Source: Chitinispirillaceae bacterium
Lineage (GTDB): Bacteria; Fibrobacterota; Chitinivibrionia; Chitinivibrionales; Chitinispirillaceae
Reading direction: 5' to 3'
DNA length: 48,580 bases
Assembly: GCA_016929415.1 (NCBI GenBank)
Contig: JAFGIW010000165.1
Location: forward strand, 1-48,580
Shown: positions 35,014 to 43,300 of the stretch, in pieces
Layout: each line of letters begins with the position of its first letter
How positions within the stretch are numbered: the stretch's first letter is position 1
Notes under the pieces: generated by a model
What the model was told of the DNA's origin: nothing
Seen by the model: the letters and a program-made list of their open reading frames with translations, nothing else
Database searches by the model: none
Position numbers and translations under genes: made by a program

Positions 35014-35041
35014 GTAGAGATGCACGGCCGTGCGTCTCTAC
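35014..35041. repeat. 28-base palindrome between ferredoxin and reductase genes
   Basis: The arms GTAGAGATGCACGG and CCGTGCGTCTCTAC pair over 14 bases, with one position G:T instead of a Watson-Crick pair. The left end lies just upstream of the reductase ATG, and the right end touches the ferredoxin stop codon (35041-35043). I recall very similar GTAGAGACGCACGG palindromes as dispersed repeats in other bacteria; that is recall, not a search. In RNA it would form a long hairpin at the gene junction. Confidence 0.75.
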
Positions 35042-35217
35042 TATAATTTTTCAATCTCCAGCGCCCCCACGGGACAAATTGCCACACAGGTGCCGCATTG
35101 GGTGCATTGATCGCGAATAACCGACAGCTCATCGGTCAGGAGCAGTGCATTGCACGGGCAGACACTGATACATGTCCCGCACCGGTCACATACCTTTTTA
35201 TCAATTTTCAGCGGCAT
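35041..35217 (-). CDS. 58-residue 2[4Fe-4S] ferredoxin
   Basis: This short gene encodes 58 residues starting MPLKIDKKV. It carries two complete cluster motifs, CDRCGTCISVCP (residues 10-21) and CTQCGTCVAICP (38-49), each CxxCxxCxxxCP. An extra Cys follows the first motif. This is a standard bacterial-type 2[4Fe-4S] ferredoxin. Its start lies inside the end of the upstream TPR-like gene (17-base overlap), so translation is coupled. The stop abuts a palindrome leading to the geranylgeranyl-reductase-like gene, for which it is the likely electron donor. Confidence 0.93.
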   Translation of the reverse strand: MPLKIDKKVCDRCGTCISVCPCNALLLTDELSVIRDQCTQCGTCVAICPVGALEIEKL

Positions 35218-36241
35218 GGCACCGCTCCCTCAGTTTTTGAATCTCCCGCTTCATTTCTTTGTATTTCCCTATTTGGCTGTGCGCCAATATATTATCGCAT
35301 AAGGCCTTAGCTGATTGTTTATCACCTGCTTTATAAAGCATGGAAGCCTGCCGGTTTCTGGTGAAAAGAGCGTTGTATGCACCACGTTTCTCATGGTCGT
35401 ACGACATGGCCAGCTGATGATAGACATCCGCGGCACTTTGAAATTTTTCCACTGTTTCAAAATACTTTGCTTCAGCCCAAAGTACAAAACGACTTCCGGG
35501 ATATTTTTGCTTCAAACGATCGATAATCCGTTTCGAATCGTTGAAACGTTTCTCTTGGAGGTACAGGTCACAGAGTACGATTTGTGCGGCCTCTGCAGTC
35601 ATAAGTGCATTTTCCGCACAGCGTTCGACACGTTTGATTCCTGTCTGTCGATCTCCCGGATACCAGAAGAGTACCCACCAGTACCGTGAACGAAGTTCTG
35701 CCCCGCCGTATTCATACGGTCCGAGTACCAGGTCAACATCATAGTTGGTCGCGTCGGATTGCTGTGCATCCCGAAGCAGTTTCAACGCATCAAGACCGTT
35801 CTGCAGTGCGGTAAAATACTTTTTTTGCCGCATATAGAATGCCGAATATATTGCCCGGCACAAACCGGAGAGCATTTGAGAATATGAAGAAGATCCGTTG
35901 CTTTTTTCCCATTGCTCAACCTTTGCCACTGCATTGTCATAAGTCTTGAGGAATAATGCAGAATCAACGGTATTTTCAAAATCGACATCGCGTATGGAAA
36001 GAGTAGCGAGTTTTAGCACCATTGGAAGTGGATCATTTTGCAAATCATTCCTGCCATCGATTGCGGTAAAAGCGCTATCGTACTGATTATTAATAAGATA
36101 ACTTACTACATTTCGCGTAATTTCCCGATTACTCTCTGAAATGGTCAGCGCTGATAGGGGAATTACGAATAGAAAGAGGGTGATAAGTATGCTACATTTA
36201 ATCGGTTTTAACGGGTACAAGTGAAGGGTATGCGATTCCAT
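35201..36241 (-). CDS. Exported TPR-like protein in the isoprenoid operon
   Basis: This 346-residue protein starts at the ATG at 36241, giving a 43-base overlap with the preceding UbiA gene. After a short charged leader comes a signal or anchor segment (SILITLFLFVIPLSALTIS). The rest is helical with TPR-like pairs; the clearest are CDLYLQEKRFNDSKRIIDRL, then YPGSRFVLWAEAKYFETVEKF. WWVLFWYPGDRQTGIKRVER marks a conserved-looking loop. No specific family is known to me. Its place inside the UbiA-ferredoxin-reductase operon suggests that it supports the same process at the periplasmic side, but no catalytic role is seen. Start choice is uncertain. Confidence 0.7.
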   Translation of the reverse strand: MESHTLHLYPLKPIKCSILITLFLFVIPLSALTISESNREITRNVVSYLINNQYDSAFTAIDGRNDLQNDPLPMVLKLATLSIRDVDFENTVDSALFLKTYDNAVAKVEQWEKSNGSSSYSQMLSGLCRAIYSAFYMRQKKYFTALQNGLDALKLLRDAQQSDATNYDVDLVLGPYEYGGAELRSRYWWVLFWYPGDRQTGIKRVERCAENALMTAEAAQIVLCDLYLQEKRFNDSKRIIDRLKQKYPGSRFVLWAEAKYFETVEKFQSAADVYHQLAMSYDHEKRGAYNALFTRNRQASMLYKAGDKQSAKALCDNILAHSQIGKYKEMKREIQKLRERCHAAEN

Positions 36242-37172
36242 GTCGAATACGAAAATACAGCCATGTTGTAATAAATACAACAGCCGCGAGGGGAATAAAG
36301 AATGGAAGGGCTGAAAATGCTGCAATCATGCAGAGCGCACCGCCGATTTTATACGTTGCTTCCATGAGGAGGCTGCTTCTCTTGTAATAAAAAATCAGAT
36401 AAAACGGCAAGGAAGCGACAGCACAAAGCACTGCCAGAAAGTCATCAACGCAGAAACCTGCAATTAATGCCGCAACGATAAACAGCAGAGCCAGGGTATG
36501 GGCTTTCATGATACCTAAAACCACTCCCGTCGTATTTTTTTCATCACTTCGGTCTCCATCGATATCCGGGAGCGTTGAACTGATAGAACCGCCGCACATA
36601 AGGAGAAAATAGGGAAGTGAGCTCATGAGAAACGATCCTGAGAAGGGTGTTTTGCCGGCAGCCGCCCAACCGACACCGAATGCAATTACTCCGTACCCTA
36701 ATGCATTGCTGATAAAATCCGCAAACGGGCGTCCGGAAAAACGGAATGGTTTGAAGCTGTAAAGAAACCCTGTTATCAGGGCTGTTGCAGCAGCCAGAGA
36801 GAATATATAACGATGATACGGCAGCGGCAGAAAGAGTGAAAAAGAACTGCAGATAAGGATCACCACTGTTGCTGAAGGGACGGAAACAATTCCCCGGGCA
36901 ACAAGCGGTATTCCCCCGTTTTTACGGTCAACTTCGATATCGGCAATCTGGTTCATAACATACACCGCGGCCACGGAAAGCGAGAAAAGAAGTATCATGC
37001 CGTAATCAGCGATAGATGCTGACTGCCAGCATTCAACAATTCCGAATAATTTGCGCTCACCTGCTGCACAGCGGAAACCGAGCGCACAAAATCCCCATAC
37101 CGGAATCAGAATGACCGGCCGTAACACCATCAGCAGATCGAGCGTACGACCGATAGAGCGGTGAGCGCTCAT
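36198..37172 (-). CDS. UbiA-family prenyltransferase (second copy)
   Basis: This 324-residue membrane protein has eight to nine helices. It carries both Asp-rich motifs of the UbiA superfamily: N74QIAD78IEVD82RKN for Mg-diphosphate binding and LPDIDGDRSDEKN around residue 203. The family joins a prenyl diphosphate to an aromatic ring, or in archaea to glyceryl phosphate. Its start overlaps the stop of another UbiA gene (ATGA), and a ferredoxin and a geranylgeranyl reductase follow in the same operon. The two copies share the motif spacing but differ widely elsewhere, so they probably do different steps. Confidence 0.88.
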   Translation of the reverse strand: MSAHRSIGRTLDLLMVLRPVILIPVWGFCALGFRCAAGERKLFGIVECWQSASIADYGMILLFSLSVAAVYVMNQIADIEVDRKNGGIPLVARGIVSVPSATVVILICSSFSLFLPLPYHRYIFSLAAATALITGFLYSFKPFRFSGRPFADFISNALGYGVIAFGVGWAAAGKTPFSGSFLMSSLPYFLLMCGGSISSTLPDIDGDRSDEKNTTGVVLGIMKAHTLALLFIVAALIAGFCVDDFLAVLCAVASLPFYLIFYYKRSSLLMEATYKIGGALCMIAAFSALPFFIPLAAVVFITTWLYFRIRHGIAYPSLVPVKTD

Positions 37173-38152
37173 TTCGCCTTAAAGGTAGGATAATCGATGC
37201 CGAAACGCCATTTGTAGTACAGCTTGCTGCCGAAGAAGGTAATAAGAATGAGAATGCCGTACTCCGGTATAAAAAGTGCAACTGATGCTGAAAGAAGAAA
37301 TACCGGCCATTTAAAAGCGCTGAAGGCGATTTCCTGTTTTAACGAATAGGCAAAGTATAAAAAGAAAATCAGGCTGATCAGGGATGGAAGGGCCATAACC
37401 CAGAAATGATTTTCCATGAAATAGGAGCTTACGCAGGCACCGATACAGAGAACCGCAGAAGTGCGTGCCGTGATGGCGGGACCGAATCTGACGCAAAACG
37501 TCATTTTTCCGGTTGATCGGTCTCCGGCTGCATCGGGAATAGTAGTCGCCAGGAAAACAGCTCCATTGGCTAATGCCGGGGCTATTGATGAAATGAGGCC
37601 GATATTTACAAATGCAATAGAAGGCGCCGCAGGATACTTTGCACAGTACCAGCCCGTCAGAAAGGTGAGCATACCGTGTCCGAGTGCATTGGCGACCACT
37701 CCACCCCAGGCATGGTTTTTAAGTGTGCAGGGAGGCAGATTATAACAGATCCCCAGCAGAAGACTTGCAGCAAAAAGCGCTATCAGCATGTAATTGTAAC
37801 AGGAAGCGATCAGGAAGCCTGAACAGGCGCAGATTATCGCCAGTACCCAGGCGGTCGTTACCGAGACGAATCCATGAGGCAATAAAAACAATTTATGATT
37901 GATACGGTCGTTCTCGATATCGACGATTTGATTGACGACATAGATGGATGCCACGATCAATGAGAATCCGATCAGAACAATCCAGAGGTGAATGAAAGAG
38001 GCGCTGTCGACAGGTGAAGTGAAACGACCGCCCGGCAGCAATTGTTCAGTCCCCGTAATCCAGCCAAGAATGAATATCGTCCATACTGGTGCGAGAAGGG
38101 GGATTCTGAGGAGAAAGAAGCAATCGAGAATTTTTTTTAACGGTTGCGGCAC
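37169..38152 (-). CDS. UbiA-family prenyltransferase (first copy)
   Basis: This 327-residue membrane protein starts at GTG 38152 with AGGA about 11 bases upstream. The first motif is N74QIVD78IEND82RIN, and the second is the shorter TIPDAAGDRSTGK, weaker than in its neighbour. It shares an N-terminal LLxPVW pattern and the xRxGIxYP C-terminus with the second copy, indicating tandem duplication and divergence. It is the first gene of the cluster; a divergent aconitase gene begins 220 bases away. The substrate is not known. Lipid, quinone or carotenoid-like products are all possible. Confidence 0.88.
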   Translation of the reverse strand: MPQPLKKILDCFFLLRIPLLAPVWTIFILGWITGTEQLLPGGRFTSPVDSASFIHLWIVLIGFSLIVASIYVVNQIVDIENDRINHKLFLLPHGFVSVTTAWVLAIICACSGFLIASCYNYMLIALFAASLLLGICYNLPPCTLKNHAWGGVVANALGHGMLTFLTGWYCAKYPAAPSIAFVNIGLISSIAPALANGAVFLATTIPDAAGDRSTGKMTFCVRFGPAITARTSAVLCIGACVSSYFMENHFWVMALPSLISLIFFLYFAYSLKQEIAFSAFKWPVFLLSASVALFIPEYGILILITFFGSKLYYKWRFGIDYPTFKAK

Positions 38153-38372
38153 CAGGCGTTCCTGTTTCTGATGTTACCCGATGAGGAATTGAGTAATAAC
38201 TGATAAAATATATACTCCGCACGCGCTGAATGATACTTCATTCAACTCCAAACAGCACAATCTGTTGTTACGGCCACTATCATCTTCTATTTTTAAATGC
38301 ATCCGGATAGAGGAATAAATGCTTTAGATATAGTGGACCGGTCATCTTTTTACAGGGAGCAACAACATATTC
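38153..38372. other. Divergent promoter region between UbiA and aconitase genes
   Basis: These 220 AT-rich bases should hold both promoters. I see TATA-like stretches such as GATATAGTGG before the aconitase gene but no confident -35/-10 pair. No operator-like repeat was noticed. Confidence 0.4.
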
Positions 38373-40307
38373 ATGGGAAAGAACATCGTTCAGAAAATAC
38401 TTGATGCACATATTATTTCCGGAGTTCCCGGGGCGGGATGTGAGGTCGGTATACGGATTGATCAGACACTTACACAGGATGCGACCGGCACCATGGCGTA
38501 TCTGCAGTTCGAAGCGCTCGGTTTCGACCGGATCAAAACCGAACTTTCAGTTTCATATGTAGACCATAATACCATTCAGGAGGGTTTTGAAAACGCCGAT
38601 GATCATGCGTATCTCGAAATAATAGCGCGTAAGTTCGGTATTCACTATTCGCGTCCCGGCAACGGCATATGTCACCAGATTCATCTTGAGCGTTTCGGGG
38701 TGCCGGGCAAGACACTGCTCGGGAGTGACAGTCATACACCGACGGGTGGCGGTATCGGAATGATCGCCATCGGCGCCGGAGGGCTCGATGTTGCGGTTGC
38801 AATGGGAGGGGGGCCCTTTTTCATGAACTACCCTCGCGTGATTAAAATAGAACTGACCGGTTCGCTCAAACCCTGGGTTTCCGCCAAGGACGTCATTCTT
38901 AAGGTTCTTTCAGTTCTGTCAACCAAAGGGAACGTCGGCGGCATCATCGAGTACGGGGGACCGGGAGTGGCGACCCTCACCGTTCCGGAGCGGGCGACGA
39001 TTACCAACATGGGGGCTGAACTCGGGGTGACCACGTCGGTATTTCCGTCAGACGAGATGACCCGCGCGTTTCTCAATGCACAGGGACGCGTTCACTCATT
39101 CACGCCGATTCTTGCCGATTCCGATGCCGGGTATGACGGGCATATACCGATGGATTTGTCAACCATCGAACCGCTTGCCGCCTGCCCCCATTCTCCCGAC
39201 AACATCAGAACGCTGCGTGAACTCGAAGGAATCGCCGTCGATCAGGTGCTGATCGGTTCCTGCACGAATAGCTCCTATCGCGATATAATGACGGTTGCAG
39301 CAGTTTTGAAAGGAAAAACGGTTTCCTCGGGAGTCTCTTTCGGCGTTGCCTGCGGATCACGCCAGGTGTTTGAAATGGTAAGCCGCAATGGCGCTCTGGC
39401 TGATATTATCGCCTCCGGTGCGCGTATCCTGGAACTGGCATGCGGCTTCTGCATCGGTAATTCACAGGCGCCGAAAACCGATGCGGTTTCGGTTCGGACA
39501 AGCAACCGGAATTTTCATGGAAGAAGCGGCACAATGAGTGCCGGGGTCTATCTTACTTCTCCCGAAACTGCGGCGGCAGCCGCACTCAACGGAAAACTGG
39601 TAGACCCCCGCGATTATTTCAGCGGGACATCCCACCCGGTAATTCCAGTGCCCGAAACTTACCTGATAAACGATAACATGATCCTGTCTCCGCGAAAAGC
39701 GTCCGGTGATGTGGTGGTTTACCGCGGTCCCAATATCGGAGCACCTCCGTCAAATGAACCGTGTCCTGAAGATCTCCAGGGAGTGGTGACGATCAAGGTT
39801 GGCGACAAGATCACCACCGATCATATCATGCCGGCCGGCAACCGTCTGAAATACCGATCGAATATTCCAAAATACGCGGAGTTTGTTTTTGAACGCGAAG
39901 ATGCAGCATTCGCCGCACGTGCCGCGAGAAACCGCGATGCCGGTCTGCATAACATTATTGTCGCCGGAGAGTCGTACGGTCAGGGTTCTTCGCGCGAACA
40001 TGCCGCGATCTGCCCGATGTTTCTTGGGGTGAAGCTGGTTGTAGCGAAATCGATTGAACGCATTCACCGTGCAAACCTGATCAATTTCGGGATCGTGCCG
40101 GCACTTTTTATGAATCCGGCAGATTACGACCTGCTGCTTCGTGACGAAAAGGTTTCGATAGAAGGCTTCCGTATCGCACTTATTGAAGGGAAGCCGGTTC
40201 AGCTTGTCGCCGCAACCCGTCGCCCCTCCCTGCGTATCGATCTGACCGACAGGGAAAGAGAAATACTCCTGGCAGGAGGACTCATCAACTCCACACGTCA
40301 ACGATAG
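38373..40307 (+). CDS. Aconitate hydratase, Aquifex-type family
   Basis: This 644-residue enzyme of the aconitase superfamily converts citrate to isocitrate in the TCA cycle. It has DHNTIQEGF, LLGSDSHTPTGGGIGMIAIG, and the 4Fe-4S ligands in VLIGSCTNSSYRD and LELACGFCIGN. A swivel domain follows with KITTDHIMPAGNRLKYRSN and GESYGQGSSREHAAICP. The length matches the compact Aquifex-type family rather than AcnA (about 890) or AcnB (about 860). Homoaconitase activity cannot be excluded, but no lysine or leucine genes are nearby. It is convergent with the large TPR gene, with only 4 bases between the stops. Confidence 0.92.
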   Translation: MGKNIVQKILDAHIISGVPGAGCEVGIRIDQTLTQDATGTMAYLQFEALGFDRIKTELSVSYVDHNTIQEGFENADDHAYLEIIARKFGIHYSRPGNGICHQIHLERFGVPGKTLLGSDSHTPTGGGIGMIAIGAGGLDVAVAMGGGPFFMNYPRVIKIELTGSLKPWVSAKDVILKVLSVLSTKGNVGGIIEYGGPGVATLTVPERATITNMGAELGVTTSVFPSDEMTRAFLNAQGRVHSFTPILADSDAGYDGHIPMDLSTIEPLAACPHSPDNIRTLRELEGIAVDQVLIGSCTNSSYRDIMTVAAVLKGKTVSSGVSFGVACGSRQVFEMVSRNGALADIIASGARILELACGFCIGNSQAPKTDAVSVRTSNRNFHGRSGTMSAGVYLTSPETAAAAALNGKLVDPRDYFSGTSHPVIPVPETYLINDNMILSPRKASGDVVVYRGPNIGAPPSNEPCPEDLQGVVTIKVGDKITTDHIMPAGNRLKYRSNIPKYAEFVFEREDAAFAARAARNRDAGLHNIIVAGESYGQGSSREHAAICPMFLGVKLVVAKSIERIHRANLINFGIVPALFMNPADYDLLLRDEKVSIEGFRIALIEGKPVQLVAATRRPSLRIDLTDREREILLAGGLINSTRQR

Positions 40308-40311
40308 GAGG

Positions 40312-43300
40312 TTACTGTTGCGGTTGCGCGTTTACCGTTTCCTGTCCGCTTCCCTGAAGCTTTCTGAACAGTGCCTCGCCGCCCTCGGTTTCCGGGAGTT
40401 TCTGTAATCCGGTCTGGATCTGCACAAGTACCTGTGCGGCGGTTTCGCCCGTGGGGTCGATCGCGAGAAGGTGGTCGGCATACTCCTGTGCCTGTAAACT
40501 ATTTCCGATGAAAAGCGAACCGACGACAAGATTGCCCATAATCCAGGGTTCATCGGGCTTGATCTCGTAGGCGTGCCGTGCGGCATCAAACCCCTTAACA
40601 TAGTCATCATTCGCATAATTGGCGATTGCGAGATTCCCCCATGCCGTATAATGCGACGGATCCCGTTTCACAACGTTTGAATATGATTCGATGGCGTCGA
40701 CATAGTTCTGCCACACGTAATAGGCCATCCCGAGGTTGAACCATGCATTGATATGGTCGGGCATGAATTGCAGGACCTTGCGGTATGCCTGGATCGCATC
40801 GCCGTACTGTTCCTTGGCATGCAGGGCCATGCCGAGGTGGTACCAGACTTCCGGATCTTCAGGTGTCACCTTCGTTGCTTCTTTATAGGTCAGAATCGCG
40901 TTGTCGATGTCCTGAGCGGCATGATAGGCGATCCCGAGGTTGAACCAGGCCTGGCCGTTTTCAGGCCATTTCTTGACATAAATGAGATACGAATCGATTG
41001 CCTTCGTGTAATCTTCAATGGCATGGTAGGCAAGGGCGAGGTTGAACCATGCATCCGCATGGTCGGCGTTTTTCGAGGTGATAATCCCGTAGTGTTCGAT
41101 CGCTTCGGTATAGTTTTCCTGTGCATGGCAGGTAAGCGCAAGCCGATAGAGTGTTTCGAGGTTTTCCGGATCGAGTTCGACCGCTTTCTTATAAGCGTCA
41201 TGAGCCTTGTCGAAGGTGCTTAATGCATAATAGCACATTCCCAGTTTGGTTGGAAAGTCGGGATTGTCGGGATCGATCTCGACGCATTTTTCGTATGCGG
41301 AGACCGCCTCCTCGTAAATACCGAGCACCTGGCACGAAGCGCCGAGCTTAACCCAGATATCGGTACGCTGACCTTCGTGCGATGCGGCTTCGGTAAAGCT
41401 GCGGATCGCTTCCTGATGGTCGCCGATCATCTGATAGGCGCAGCCGAGCTGGAACCACCCTTCGGTATTGGCGACATCCAGTTCGACGACTTTAGCGAAC
41501 GAGGTGACCGCCTCTTTATAATTACCTGTTTGAAGCGCCATGCTTCCACAGTCAAACCAACCCTGAAGAAGGGTGGGATTAAGGGTGATAACGTGTGAAT
41601 AACTTTCGAAGGCATCTTCAAATTGCTCAAGAATCTTATGCATATTACCTTTATGAAACCAGCAATCAGCGTTTTTCGGGTCAACCTGGGCACCTTTTTC
41701 ATAGGCGACGATCGCCTCCGCATACTGTTTCTGTGTCTCGTATGCCATGCCGATCGTATACCAGACTTCCTTGAGTTCGGGGTTGAAGGCAACCGCTTTT
41801 TTAAAGGCGGCGATAGCCAGATCGTGTTCTTTTTTGCTGTTATAAATGGTTCCGAGTTTCTGCCAGATATCGGCATTGTCGGGTTCGGCCTCGACCGCCT
41901 TTTTGAAGGCGTCAATCGCTTCATCGAGATTGTTACGGACCATCTGGGCATTGCCGATGACACTCCATGCACGGGCGCTGTTTTTTTCGATCGCAAGCGC
42001 CTTGTTTCCGGCATCAACCGCCTTTTCATTCTGACCGGCACCGAGATGCGCCTCGGCGATAAGACACCACAGCTCCGGATCCTTTTTGCTGATGCGTGTC
42101 GCTTTGGTAAACACTGCAACAGATTCCTCGAAACGGCTGAGTTTGAAAAATTCAAGACCGAGCGCCTTGAGTGGTTCGAGTGATTTCGGCTTGATATCGA
42201 TGGCTTTCTGATATGCGGCGATAGCCTCGTTTGCCATCCCGAGTGCCGAGCAGGAGTGGCCAAGGAGCACCCATGCATCGACGTTGTCATCCTGTGCGAG
42301 GACGACTTTGCGGAACGCTTTCACCGCATCGGTATGTTGCGCCAGCACCCGGTAGGCGCTGCCCAGTTCGAACCATATCTCCGGCCGTTCGGGGGCGGTT
42401 TCCGTCGCCTTGAGAAAGGCGCTCACCGCCATGTTGTGCTGTTCTTCTTTTACATACGACAAGCCGAGATTGAACCAGGCGTCGGTATGCAGCGGATCTA
42501 TTTTTACCGCTTCGTTGAGTGCGTTGATCGCGCCTTCATATTCTTCGAGGCCCATCCGCGAAATACCCATGGTGAACCATGGTATAAAACCGTCCGCATG
42601 GATCAGCACGGCATTGCTGAAGGTATCGATTGAATTGCGATGTTCGCCGGCGAGGTTGAACGAGTAGCCGAGCATCACATAATCTTCATAGAGGATTGTC
42701 TTTTCGGGTGCGCTGTTACCGAGCAGCGAGAAGCTGCGGTCGAGTTGCTCCATCGACTCACCGAGGTTCCCTTTTCTCAATTCGACGGTTCCTTTGATGT
42801 GGTAGAGCAGGGCGCGTTGAAAATCGTTCATCGATTCGGAAACGCTTTCAAAGTAAGCTATCAGGTCATCTTCGATCGGTTCGACGGCGGTGCGGTTGAA
42901 AACGGTTGATGTGTCGGTCAGGTGGATGCAGCGGATGAGCTGCTTGAAGATTTTTTCGTTTATGGGTGAAAAAAGGGAACGGAATTCCGCCACTTTCGCG
43001 AGCAGCTTCTGGGCGGCGGCGGCGTTGAAGTGGATAAGTTCGATGTAATACCCGGGAAGCGCGATAAGCGCATCGGTTGGCGATGACCACATCAGGCCGC
43101 ATACAAGCTGTTCGATCGCGGTAAGGTAGCGCGGATCATGACATCGTTTTTCCGCAGATTGAACAGCGGTCTGCAACTGGGTCAAGAGTTCTTTGAAGAT
43201 ACGAAGATTATTGGAACTGAAATTGATAAAGAACGGTTTAAGCGTTGATTGCGAACCGTGGGCGGCTTCCTGAATGAGCGAGGCGCGAAGAAGCATTCGT

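Noticed and set aside
38205..38350. Promoter for aconitase around GATATAGTGG
   Set aside because: There is a possible -10, but no -35 match at a proper distance was found, so it was not listed as a site.
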